NCBI GenBank assembly: GCA_934278005.1
Contig: CAKQWG010000014.1
Location: forward strand, 1-28,949
Reading direction: 5' to 3'
Source of the DNA: an uncultured Pirellulaceae bacterium
Lineage (GTDB): Bacteria; Planctomycetota; Planctomycetia; Pirellulales; Pirellulaceae
DNA: 28,949 nucleotides
The translations under genes were made by a program, and so were the position numbers. Each line of letters starts with the position of its first letter. The first letter of the stretch is position 1. This document shows positions 8,638 through 18,514 of this stretch, in pieces. The notes below the pieces were generated by a model. That model was not told the DNA's origin, did no database searches, and saw only the letters and a list, made by a program, of their open reading frames with translations.

Positions 8638-9262
8638 GAGAGCGACTGGCTTCCATTTCCCATATTGCGTGAGGATCAAACATGATCGAGGCAATCATAC
8701 TCATAAGCACGCACATTACGAAGGCAACCAGGGCGGGACCGATATGGAATGTCAGCAGCTCACCGAGCTTGACTAAGGCTACCAACATGGCCAGCAGCAG
8801 CACGTCCATCATGCTCCAGCGGCCGGTCCACTCGACTACGCGATAGATCCACGCGCGGTGCTCGCGGCGCATCAAACCGATGCGGCTGAGTTCAAGTAGG
8901 GCTAGCAATTTGACCAATGGCAAAATGATGGAGAACAGCAGCACGACTATTCCCACCAACAAGCTGCCATGGCGGATCAAATCGAGCGTCCCGCCCAACA
9001 GACTAGTTGTATGATGATGTCCCATTTGCTCGATCTCGAGGATCGGTAGCAAGATTGCGGGAAAGTACAGCACCAGCCCTCCCAACGCGGCGGCAAAGCA
9101 GCGCTGGGCGCTGCGGCTGCCGCTGCGTCGCCCCGAGTCGATGCGGCTGTGGCAGCGAACACAACAGGCCTCCTGGTCGCGGTCTAGGCATGGAATTTGA
9201 TGCACCAGACCGCAGCAGTGGCAAGCTCTGAAGTAACTGTCCATCGATGGCATAGCTTCCAT
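8630..9262 (-). CDS. pqiA: PqiA-family integral membrane protein (single-domain form)
   Basis: A 210-residue inner-membrane protein, partner of the MCE protein whose gene overlaps its last codons. The N-terminus has a zinc-ribbon-like pair, CHCC (residues 15-18) and CVRCH (about 34-38). This is followed by about four helices with family hallmarks: LYFPAILLPILEI, GSLLVGIVVLLFSIILPLVK and WSMMDVLLLAMLVALVKLG. E. coli PqiA is about twice this length and contains two such units, so this is a half-size form. PqiA/PqiB systems move or exchange lipids between membranes. The 8-base overlap with pqiB shows a bicistronic unit. A dispersed repeat copy lies immediately upstream of the ATG. Confidence 0.9.
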   Translation of the reverse strand: MEAMPSMDSYFRACHCCGLVHQIPCLDRDQEACCVRCHSRIDSGRRSGSRSAQRCFAAALGGLVLYFPAILLPILEIEQMGHHHTTSLLGGTLDLIRHGSLLVGIVVLLFSIILPLVKLLALLELSRIGLMRREHRAWIYRVVEWTGRWSMMDVLLLAMLVALVKLGELLTFHIGPALVAFVMCVLMSMIASIMFDPHAIWEMEASRSHD

Positions 9263-9264
9263 TC

Positions 9265-9307
9265 TATCAGCCGCTCAATCAGCCGTTTTGGCGTTAGCCA
9301 CGGTTGC
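9265..9307 (+). repeat. Further copies of the 47-bp repeat core upstream of pqiA
   Basis: A short partial copy (tatcagccg, 9265-9273) is followed by a longer one at 9278-9307 containing atcagccgttttggcg and ttagccacggttgc. They match the first unit of the 6510-6678 array in the same orientation, so the repeat family lies on both sides of pqiAB. Confidence 0.9.
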
Positions 9308-9340
9308 ATTTATTTCATTTTTGAAGCCAATGCCCATTTA

Positions 9341-9386
9341 GGACCGAAGGTCCGGCAGATTATCCAGCCCCGGCTGAAGGCCGGGG
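9341..9386. repeat. Two adjacent intergenic hairpins (a different repeat family)
   Basis: GGACC-GAA-GGTCC (9341-9353) and CCCCGGC-TGAAG-GCCGGGG (9368-9386) are two perfect short inverted repeats 14 bases apart. They lie just beyond the stop codon (9401-9403) of the FG-GAP gene in its direction of transcription, so they may define the 3' end of that mRNA. From memory, similar double hairpins are dispersed in planctomycete genomes; I could not check this here. Confidence 0.7.
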
Positions 9387-9400
9387 GAATAGCTCGTCCG

Positions 9401-11176
9401 CTATTTGCCGTGCAACCGAAAATCGTCGACGATGACATAACCCTTGTCGCTGTGATCGACGACTCGAATTCGCACTAACTGGCCCTGAAGCTCGTCGCAA
9501 TCCAACGTGACGCGCTGGGCTTCGCTCTGCGATTGTGGCTGGACCGCATTCATAACTCGTCCAGTGGCTTCCTGGATGACCTCAACGCGGGCTTCGGGAT
9601 CTGCTTGACCGGACAGCGCGAAGCTCAACTTAGGATGCGTCAGCTTGAAAGGGCGGCTGATCAGCTCGCCGAGCAGTGCGGGATTAGTCGATCCGGTATC
9701 GATAGCGAACTTGCCTTCGAAGCCGCTATCGTCGGCCAGTTCCACTAGTGCGCTGTCAGCCATTGGACCGCGCAATTCCCAGTCGCTCACGTCGCCTGCT
9801 TCGAAATCAAAATTCAGTGGGCGACCATCGACGGCGGGAATAAAGTCGTCCGACCCATCTATGGCCAAGCTCTCGCGGGCTGGGCGTTGTCCAAACGCAT
9901 CGGCCGCAGCCGCTTCGGGCACTAGCGACTCTGCCGCATCCAGTGCTGCCGGGCGCTGCAGAAACACATACGCACCACGTTTGTTACCACTGACAATATC
10001 CATCAGCCCATCACCGTTGACATCTCCGACCATAACTTGCGTCCCCACACCGCTGCTGTTATCGATGACATGTGGTACAAACTGCACGCGGTCGCCGATG
10101 CGCTGCGTTTCCAGCCATAGCAAGGTCGCCGGCTGCGAATTGCCCGGATCGTGATTGCCATGCGCCCACCAACGCTTCCCTGTGACGATATCTGGGATAC
10201 CATCGCCGTTGATGTCACCTAAATCGATGGCGTGCAACTGACTGACGGCCAACCCCACGGGACTCGTCGCCGGATCGTCGCTCATGATTTCCACGCGCTC
10301 AAATTGCGTGGCCTCGGCATTAAGTGCGCGGTAATAAACCAAACCGAAACCGTGCGCCGCGAGGCCGGTCAGCACTTCGTTGCGTCCGTCACCGTTCAAA
10401 TCGACGGCGAACATTTGTGAACCGCCGCCGGCAAACTCAAACGGATGAAAGGCCCAAGTCTCTGGCGCGATCTCCTTGCCAGGGTTTTGCCACCAGCCAT
10501 CCTTTTCGATAAGGTCGATATGGCCGTCATTGTTGACGTCACCGATTCCCAAACCGTGCGTAAACCGTTGATAATTGTTATTTGGTGAAATACGCACAAA
10601 TCGCCAAACTTCGGTCGGCGCCTGGCCAGCATGCGTCGCATATCCGTAATGGCCGCCGGAGCTACAGATCAAGTCCTTTACCCCGTCTCCATCGATGTCG
10701 GCGATGAGTGGCGATTCATTATCGACCGAAGTCAGCATCGTGTGTTGCGCCCACAACTGTTCGCGAGCCGCCTGGCCCGGGTTTTGGTACCACCAGCTCT
10801 CCTTGCCAGGAAATCCCAGAACTAGGATATCCAGGTGACCGTCGCCATCGACGTCATCTGAATACATCAGGAAATTCTCGGAATAGACGGCAGGTGAAAA
10901 TGCCTCTCCCGCATAGAAGCGACTCTTTTCCATAAAGCTAGGACCGTAATAAATCCAGGGGCCAACGGCCACATCTCCGTGGCCATCGCCATCAAAGTCG
11001 CCGTGTGTTCCACCTTCGCTATAGAATTGATCGCTTAATTGCACGCGCTCGAATTCGATTTGCTCGGCTCTCGCCGCTGCTGTGGACAGCAGACAAGTCA
11101 TCAGCGTTACGGCGAGTGCCCTGCCGCCGGGGCGCAATATATTTCTCATACTATTATTAAGCCCATCGATTGTCAT
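9401..11176 (-). CDS. Secreted FG-GAP/VCBS repeat protein with C-terminal beta-sandwich-like domain
   Basis: A 591-residue exported protein of unknown target. A signal peptide is visible: basic MRNILRPGGR, a hydrophobic core, then a likely cut after AAARA (about residue 37). The body holds about seven calcium-binding loops of an integrin-like beta propeller: DFDGDGHGD, DVDGDGHLD, DIDGDGVKD, DVNNDGHID, DLNGDGRNE, DINGDGIPD and DVNGDGLMD. The last ~140 residues start with NFDFEAGDVSDWELRG and end with VIVDDFRLHGK, a pattern seen in carbohydrate-binding or GH32-associated sandwich domains of planctomycetes. The ATG at 11176 follows an AAGG-like site; an in-frame ATG at 11149 gives an equally good signal peptide. 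It stands alone on this strand, with no operon partner. Confidence 0.88.
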   Translation of the reverse strand: MTIDGLNNSMRNILRPGGRALAVTLMTCLLSTAAARAEQIEFERVQLSDQFYSEGGTHGDFDGDGHGDVAVGPWIYYGPSFMEKSRFYAGEAFSPAVYSENFLMYSDDVDGDGHLDILVLGFPGKESWWYQNPGQAAREQLWAQHTMLTSVDNESPLIADIDGDGVKDLICSSGGHYGYATHAGQAPTEVWRFVRISPNNNYQRFTHGLGIGDVNNDGHIDLIEKDGWWQNPGKEIAPETWAFHPFEFAGGGSQMFAVDLNGDGRNEVLTGLAAHGFGLVYYRALNAEATQFERVEIMSDDPATSPVGLAVSQLHAIDLGDINGDGIPDIVTGKRWWAHGNHDPGNSQPATLLWLETQRIGDRVQFVPHVIDNSSGVGTQVMVGDVNGDGLMDIVSGNKRGAYVFLQRPAALDAAESLVPEAAAADAFGQRPARESLAIDGSDDFIPAVDGRPLNFDFEAGDVSDWELRGPMADSALVELADDSGFEGKFAIDTGSTNPALLGELISRPFKLTHPKLSFALSGQADPEARVEVIQEATGRVMNAVQPQSQSEAQRVTLDCDELQGQLVRIRVVDHSDKGYVIVDDFRLHGK

Positions 11177-11537
11177 TCCCGCTGCCTTTATTGAGTGCTG
11201 TGCTAGATTGGCTATATGTTGGATAACCTTTGCGGATCGAAAACTCCCCTCACATTCTGGCTTAAGGGGCCCTACAAATCAATGATGCTAATGCAGGCGG
11301 CGTGCGCCAACCAACAAATAATCATCGCCGCAAGCAGGCCGTGGGCAGCAGCGTAGGGCGATCGATATAGGACCGCACGCCGGACATCGGGTACAATTGC
11401 GGGGTAGCTAGGCTACACGTTGGCGACTGTGGGTGCAGAGGGTCGGCGCGCCATCTCGCATGGTGCGAAGTGCCATCCAACTTGCCTGACAATCGATTAG
11501 CCCCACCCTAAAAGTTCGATATACGCTAGGAATTCAC
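11177..11537. other. Divergent intergenic region, 361 bp
   Basis: This separates the minus-strand FG-GAP gene from the plus-strand small membrane protein gene and must hold a promoter for each. I see no convincing -35/-10 pair. A weak inverted repeat (cccct...agggg, about 11247-11270) is present. I found no credible open reading frame or RNA gene. Confidence 0.5.
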
Positions 11538-12198
<661 letters not shown>

Positions 12199-12205
12199 AA
12201 AATGC

Positions 12206-12589
12206 CTACTCGTGAGCGGCCGCGACTGGCCGCGGCGAGTCGACGTTTTTGAGCTCGACGCTATCGCGATAGGCATGAGCGTCCATCATCGTGAAACCGA
12301 TGAACAGCGCCACGAACACAAATGCGCTAATAAAAATAATCACGTTCAGCGGTTTGTCATGCAGCATGTGCATGAAGAACAGCATCACCAACACGGCTTT
12401 GATAGTGGCAATGATCAACGCCAAGATCAATTCCATATTGCCCAGCTCCAAAGTGGACTGGAAAACGGTGACTATCGTTAGTCCGACTAGGGCGAAAAAC
12501 ACCAGTAGCAATTGCCATATAGGTGCTGGGTGAGCAAAATTTTCGAGCTCGTGGCTGTGGCTGTGGCTGTGTGCAGCGTGATCGGACAT
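12206..12589 (-). CDS. ctaF: Cytochrome c oxidase subunit IV (prokaryotic, CtaF/CyoD type)
   Basis: A 127-residue accessory membrane subunit of the oxidase. It has three hydrophobic segments: IWQLLLVFFALVGLTIVTV, the central MELILALIIATIKAVLVMLF followed by FMHMLHD, and VIIFISAFVFVALFIGF. The central helix with IKAxLVxxFFMH is the family hallmark. The N-terminus is histidine-rich (SDHAAHSHSHSH), which may bind metal but could equally be neutral. It is the last gene of the respiratory cluster and ends seven bases from the convergent HIT gene, so a terminator for it would have to lie inside that gene. Confidence 0.92.
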   Translation of the reverse strand: MSDHAAHSHSHSHELENFAHPAPIWQLLLVFFALVGLTIVTVFQSTLELGNMELILALIIATIKAVLVMLFFMHMLHDKPLNVIIFISAFVFVALFIGFTMMDAHAYRDSVELKNVDSPRPVAAAHE

Positions 12590-12661
12590 AAGGCTTAGCT
12601 ATTGCAGAGAAAGAGGGGAGGCTTCAATGGATCGGGCCAATGACACTTGGAAACGCCGGCG

Positions 12662-13759
12662 CTATTTGATTAAGTACAACAGCGGGAAAAGGTAGATCCA
12701 AATTAAGTCGACCAAGTGCCAGTACAAGCCGAAGTAGTCGATCGGACCGAAATACTGTTCATTAAACTGGTCTTTGGTAGCGCGGACCAGCAACCATATC
12801 AGCACGCCCATTCCCGCTAGGATGTGGATAGCGTGCACACCGGTCATGCAGTAGTAGATACTAAAGAACAGACCTGCGCCACCAGCTTGGTCGACCTGCT
12901 CTGGAGTCGGCGCACCGGGTACTCGAGCGGCGGGCTCTAGCAAACTGTCGTGGGTCACCGTGGCAGCGGTAGCCGGCACGGCGGCCAGCCCTTGTGCGGC
13001 TTCCTCAGCCTCTACTGCCGCCTCGGCGTGCGAGCCGGACGCGTCTGTCGCGTGGGCTTCGGCGGCATGCGCGGCCTGGGCGGCATTCTCGATTCCAACC
13101 CCAATAAACACACCTAGAAAAAAGCACAGAGCTGTGACCAGCATAGCACCGGCAATTTCAGTCATCCGCTTGCGACGCGTGATCAACGCGAAGGCATACC
13201 ATACGGCGCATGCGGCGGCGATCACGCCAGGCACGATGCACAATCGAACCAAATACGACGACAGGCCGGTATGCGCCGGACCAGGCAGAAACTGTGACTC
13301 GTAGAAGCCCGCAGTGAATAACCCCATGTCCCACTTGTGTGTGTACTCAACCGCCTTTACACCCAGGAACATCGACGCGCAGCCCAGCGTGGTCGCTAGA
13401 CAGATAACCAATCCTGTACGCTGTCGCAGCTGCGCACAGCGAACCGCCCAAGCCATAGTCAAGCTACTGAACAGGAGCACGCCCGTGTTCACTGCACCGA
13501 GCGTGGCGTTTAGAAACTGGCTGGCGAAGGTCCACACCTCAGGGTGCAGACTGCGGTATAGCGCATAAGCGCAGAACATGCCACTAAAAAACAGCACTTC
13601 TGTAACTAGAAAAATCCAGATCCCCAGCTTGCCAGCATCGAACTGCTGTCGCGGGCTGTCGAAATGGTGAGCCATGAAGGGCAAGTGCGCCTGCTCATGG
13701 TCGCCAGCGTGGAGCGCATGAGCCTGCGCAGGATCCAAAGTTGCCGTATCGTTTGCCAT
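12662..13759 (-). CDS. ctaE: Cytochrome c oxidase subunit III with a large internal insertion
   Basis: A 365-residue membrane subunit, well above the ~200-270 usual for bacterial subunit III. Canonical parts: GKLGIWIFLVTEVLFFSG (43-60) with the conserved Glu54, KAVEYTHK (135-142), FFSIYYCMTGVHAIHILAG (298-316) and the final YWHLVDLIWIYLFPLLYL (346-363). Between KAVEYTHK and FFSIYY, normally about 20 residues apart, this protein has about 150. They include two extra hydrophobic segments (about 168-192 and 203-224) and an Ala/His/Glu-rich stretch (226-295). The N-terminus is also His-rich. The start lies nine bases after the COX I stop, consistent with cotranscription. Confidence 0.92.
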   Translation of the reverse strand: MANDTATLDPAQAHALHAGDHEQAHLPFMAHHFDSPRQQFDAGKLGIWIFLVTEVLFFSGMFCAYALYRSLHPEVWTFASQFLNATLGAVNTGVLLFSSLTMAWAVRCAQLRQRTGLVICLATTLGCASMFLGVKAVEYTHKWDMGLFTAGFYESQFLPGPAHTGLSSYLVRLCIVPGVIAAACAVWYAFALITRRKRMTEIAGAMLVTALCFFLGVFIGVGIENAAQAAHAAEAHATDASGSHAEAAVEAEEAAQGLAAVPATAATVTHDSLLEPAARVPGAPTPEQVDQAGGAGLFFSIYYCMTGVHAIHILAGMGVLIWLLVRATKDQFNEQYFGPIDYFGLYWHLVDLIWIYLFPLLYLIK

Positions 13760-13768
13760 TCGAAATGC

Positions 13769-15469
<1,701 letters not shown>

Positions 15470-15556
15470 AGCTAGGCTCCTGTTACTATGGAAGTTCGGG
15501 GGATCCGAAGTAATTTTATCATTGTGGGACACGATTGTCTAAAAAAAGGAACGAGA

Positions 15557-16792
15557 TCATGCCTGTGGCGGTGCGCTGTCGGTGGCTGGCGTCTCAGTCG
15601 CCGGCTGCTCATCGGTTTTTGGCTCCTGTGTGCTCTTGGGCTCAACGGCTTTGTCAGTAGTCGCTGCCTCTGTCGCCTGCTCGGCGGTTGCCTCTGTCGC
15701 CTGCTCGGCAGTTGCCTCTGTCGCCTGCTCGGCGGGCGACGCGTCTGTTAGTCCTAAGCTCTCTTTGTCGGCCTCGCTCAAGTCCCCGTCGGCGATAGCG
15801 TCCAGGAACGCGTCATCGTTCAGAGCCTGCAGGAAGGCGGTCAAGGCGGCCAGTTGCTCTTCGTTAACCTTGCCTTGGAATGAGGGCATTTGGGAGGCGG
15901 TCTGGTAGCCTTCGCGCATGTGCGTTTGTGGCTCTAGAATCGATTCGCGAATGTACTGTGGATCGAATTTGAGATCCTCTCCTTTGGACCCCTTGAAGGT
16001 CTTGCCGTAGCTCTTGGCAAAACTCGGCCCGACGATGCTCTTGCCCTCTTCGGTCGAGTGGCATGAACTGCAGCCCAAGCGACGATACAACCAGTAGCCG
16101 TGGGCGACTGGATTGATCGGCGGCTTGGCCGCATCGGCCAACCACGCCTCATAGCCGGCTTGATCGTGCACGACGACACCGTGGCGTTTGATCATGTCGC
16201 TGTGCAAGTCACCGCAGTATTCGGCACAGAATAGGTCAAACTCCCCTTCCATAACCGGCTGAAACCACATTTCAACTACGCGACCGGGCACGATATCCGA
16301 TTTCGCTCGGAAGGCCGGCACAAAAAACGCATGCAGCACATCTTCAGAACGCATATTCAAACGGATGGCTTGATTGTTTGGTAGATGCAACTGATCGCTG
16401 ATAGCTCCGTTGGGATATTGGAATGACCAATCCCACTGTCGGGCCGTGACATTGATGTCGATGGTGTCCGCGGGCGGAGTGATCATGTCCATGTAGCCGT
16501 TGACCCCCTCAGCGAAGATCCAGCACACGATTAGAGACGGAATCACCGTCCAAGTGATCTCCAACGCATTGTTGTGTAGTGCGCGAGAATCCCCTTGGTA
16601 GCCCGGCCGACGCCTGAACTTGACGACGAAGATAACCATCGTCACCACTACTGCTACGAAGAAGAAGGCCGAAATATACAGAATGGCCATGTACAACCAA
16701 TCGACATCCTTGGCAAACGTCGAGGCTGCCGGAGGAAACCAAAAGGTGGCGTGCTTATCCGCCAGTAGCATGGGAAAATCGATTGGCAACAT
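15557..16792 (-). CDS. ctaC: Cytochrome c oxidase subunit II with fused cytochrome c domain (caa3 type)
   Basis: A 411-residue subunit that accepts electrons through its haem c and passes them to CuA. Two helices (about 34-57 and 80-97) precede the periplasmic cupredoxin. The CuA ligands are His154 (VLHAFFVPAFR), Cys189, Cys193, His197 and Met200 in CAEYCGDLHSDM. A cytochrome c domain follows with CSSCH at 241-245 and a likely axial Met302 (SQMPSFQGK). Beyond about residue 330 the tail is acidic and low-complexity, with three copies of AEQATEAT. No separate signal peptide is evident. The gene starts five bases after the SCO stop codon. Confidence 0.96.
   Translation of the reverse strand: MLPIDFPMLLADKHATFWFPPAASTFAKDVDWLYMAILYISAFFFVAVVVTMVIFVVKFRRRPGYQGDSRALHNNALEITWTVIPSLIVCWIFAEGVNGYMDMITPPADTIDINVTARQWDWSFQYPNGAISDQLHLPNNQAIRLNMRSEDVLHAFFVPAFRAKSDIVPGRVVEMWFQPVMEGEFDLFCAEYCGDLHSDMIKRHGVVVHDQAGYEAWLADAAKPPINPVAHGYWLYRRLGCSSCHSTEEGKSIVGPSFAKSYGKTFKGSKGEDLKFDPQYIRESILEPQTHMREGYQTASQMPSFQGKVNEEQLAALTAFLQALNDDAFLDAIADGDLSEADKESLGLTDASPAEQATEATAEQATEATAEQATEAATTDKAVEPKSTQEPKTDEQPATETPATDSAPPQA
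15663..15734. repeat. 24-bp in-frame tandem repeat in the COX II tail, three copies
   Basis: Units at 15663-15686, 15687-15710 and 15711-15734 are nearly identical (gttgcctctgtcgcctgctc plus ggca/ggcg). They encode the eight-residue AEQATEAT-type repeat in the C-terminal tail. The unit length is a multiple of three, so slippage changes tail length without breaking the frame. Confidence 0.95.
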
Positions 16793-16797
16793 AGGGA

Positions 16798-17913
16798 TTA
16801 TTTTACTGCTTGCGGCGAATCGGAGGAAACGTCTGATGGTGGACTATTGTATGGATCTGACGGCAGATGCCGAGATGGGTTGGAGCCACTGGTGCTCACA
16901 TTGGCACAACTGCTCACTTCTGCCGCAGGTGCGTGTGCGGCTTGGAGCTGGTTTGCGTCGCTTGCAGCTTGGCCGGCCGTGCGCGACGCTGGACGAGCGG
17001 CGTTCGCGACTGGCCCCTGCGAATCTGCGGCAGTGGGAGTCGCGCCCGGTTGAGCTGTCATGGCTTGAGCCGGGCGGACTTTGCCGGCAAACCAAAACGG
17101 CAGCACGCTCCCGCACAGGAGTATCACAAATGCGCCGGCCGCCAAAGCTAACATGCGACGCGCGCTGGCAGTGTAGCGATTGGCCAACGGATCGTACATG
17201 TAGCACATTTGAATAAGCGTGTCGGCAAAGGACCGCGTCAATTTGCCTTCGGCCGCTTCGGCAATCGCCAGTTGGAACTGCTGTGGTTCAACTCCTAGCG
17301 ACAGCAAGTATCGGCAGATTCTACCGTCAGCGCTCAGGAAGTAGGTCGCCGCAGCATGGTTGTAGCGTTGATTGGCTCGGTCATATGAATAGCGAAAGCC
17401 GACGGCATCGGCCAACTTAGCAATGTCAGCTTGCTTACCTGTCAGGAAGTGCCAGCCCTGCTGTGCTCCATCCCCGCTCAACAGGCCAGTGTACTTAGCC
17501 TTGGTGCGCGCCGCCTTCTCGGGTGTTTCGTTTGGATCGATGCTGACAGTCAACATTTCAAAGTCTTTGCCCAGTTCAGCACCGGACAACTCGCGCAGTG
17601 TATCGACCAGCATGTCGAGCTGAGCCACGCACAGCCCTGGACAATCGCTGTAGTTGAGCGTCATGACTATCGGCCGGCCCTGCTTGAAGTACCGGCCTAG
17701 GCCAACGCCCTGGCCCCGCTCATCTGTGAATACCAGGTCAAGCGGAATGAACTCGCCAACTCGGTTGTCGACTTTGATCGCCTGAGCTTGGGCCGGCAGC
17801 TCGTCTTTGAGCAGTTGCGCAGCCGAGGGCTCAGCTAGACTCAGGCAAGTCACCAAAGCCAGTAGCAGCTGTAACGGATTGGAAATAGAGCGTGTCATAA
17901 TCAGTGCAGGCAT
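16798..17913 (-). CDS. SCO1/SenC-type copper chaperone with C-terminal membrane anchor
   Basis: A 371-residue assembly factor expected to deliver copper to, or reduce, the CuA site of COX II, whose gene follows after five bases. The thioredoxin-like domain shows the copper motif CPGLC (Cys91, Cys95) in MTLNYSDCPGLCVAQ, the DPNETP loop and the third ligand His186 (YNHAAATYFL). An N-terminal signal-peptide-like stretch (about 12-32, ending in PSAAQ) is present. A helix lies at about 254-275, after CYMYDPLANRY, a wording I associate with SCO proteins of ACIII/caa3 clusters. Residues about 280-371 are Ala/Ser/Pro-rich and probably disordered. An in-frame ATG at 17898 is an alternative start. Confidence 0.93.
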   Translation of the reverse strand: MPALIMTRSISNPLQLLLALVTCLSLAEPSAAQLLKDELPAQAQAIKVDNRVGEFIPLDLVFTDERGQGVGLGRYFKQGRPIVMTLNYSDCPGLCVAQLDMLVDTLRELSGAELGKDFEMLTVSIDPNETPEKAARTKAKYTGLLSGDGAQQGWHFLTGKQADIAKLADAVGFRYSYDRANQRYNHAAATYFLSADGRICRYLLSLGVEPQQFQLAIAEAAEGKLTRSFADTLIQMCYMYDPLANRYTASARRMLALAAGAFVILLCGSVLPFWFAGKVRPAQAMTAQPGATPTAADSQGPVANAARPASRTAGQAASDANQLQAAHAPAAEVSSCANVSTSGSNPSRHLPSDPYNSPPSDVSSDSPQAVK

Positions 17914-18042
17914 GCAAACGTTTGCAAGTAAGTGTCCAGTGGTTCTCTAAAAGTTGGCGATCTCGTAGAACCTAACGACTACCTCTTTAACTACCTCCGT
18001 GCGTCCCGCTCGTCTATTGTTTCAGATCTCAGATGTTTATTC

Positions 18043-18402
18043 TCAGTTTTCAGTCTCGGTGCTGGTCTCCGCGTCCGCCCACTCCTTGAGCAAAAGCTGC
18101 CGAGCGCGAGCGACTGGAATATGCAATTGGTCTTCCATCTTCGGAGCTTCATCCGCGGCTGCGGGCTGTCCTGAAGCTGCAGGGACTTGCACCTTAGCAA
18201 AGTTTGAGACCTGAGCCTTCTGTCGCGCGATCTCCTTATCGGCCGAAACGTAACTGGCGTTGGTCAGCTTTCGCGACTCTTCGGCTTCAACCAAGCCGTA
18301 GCACAAAGCGCGCACTAGCAAAATAATCACTAGCAGAATGACTGTGCTCACGAAGGCCGCGTAGGCAATCGCACCTGTCTTTAAATCATCGTAGTGGGGC
18401 AT
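18043..18402 (-). CDS. Unknown single-helix membrane protein in the ACIII-caa3 cluster
   Basis: A 119-residue protein with one membrane segment (about 12-33, IAYAAFVSTVILLVIILLV) and a polar C-terminal part of about 85 residues. That part has no cysteine pairs, haem motif or other cofactor site. Its last section, HIPVARARQLLLKEWA (94-109), resembles a short amphipathic motif that I loosely recall from small proteins beside Act clusters. It sits between actF and SCO, so a role as accessory subunit or assembly factor of ACIII or the oxidase is an inference from position only. Confidence 0.8.
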   Translation of the reverse strand: MPHYDDLKTGAIAYAAFVSTVILLVIILLVRALCYGLVEAEESRKLTNASYVSADKEIARQKAQVSNFAKVQVPAASGQPAAADEAPKMEDQLHIPVARARQLLLKEWADAETSTETEN

Positions 18403-18514
18403 CGTCTAAGCTCTTATTTCAATTATAGCGAGTTGCAAACAATTATTACTTTACAACGCCGGTGTGGTATGTGGCCGTTCGTCGCAGCCGCTAATGACAA
18501 ACCACCCATGGGTA

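Noticed and set aside
8638..8694. Longer N-terminus for the PqiB-like protein
   Set aside because: The ATG overlapping the pqiA stop (ATGACTAA) is a classic coupled start; the extra 19 residues show no family feature.
18504..18513. Palindrome ACCCATGGGT next to the actF stop as an operator
   Set aside because: A single 10-bp palindrome at a gene end, without repeats or a promoter nearby, is not enough to support a regulatory site.
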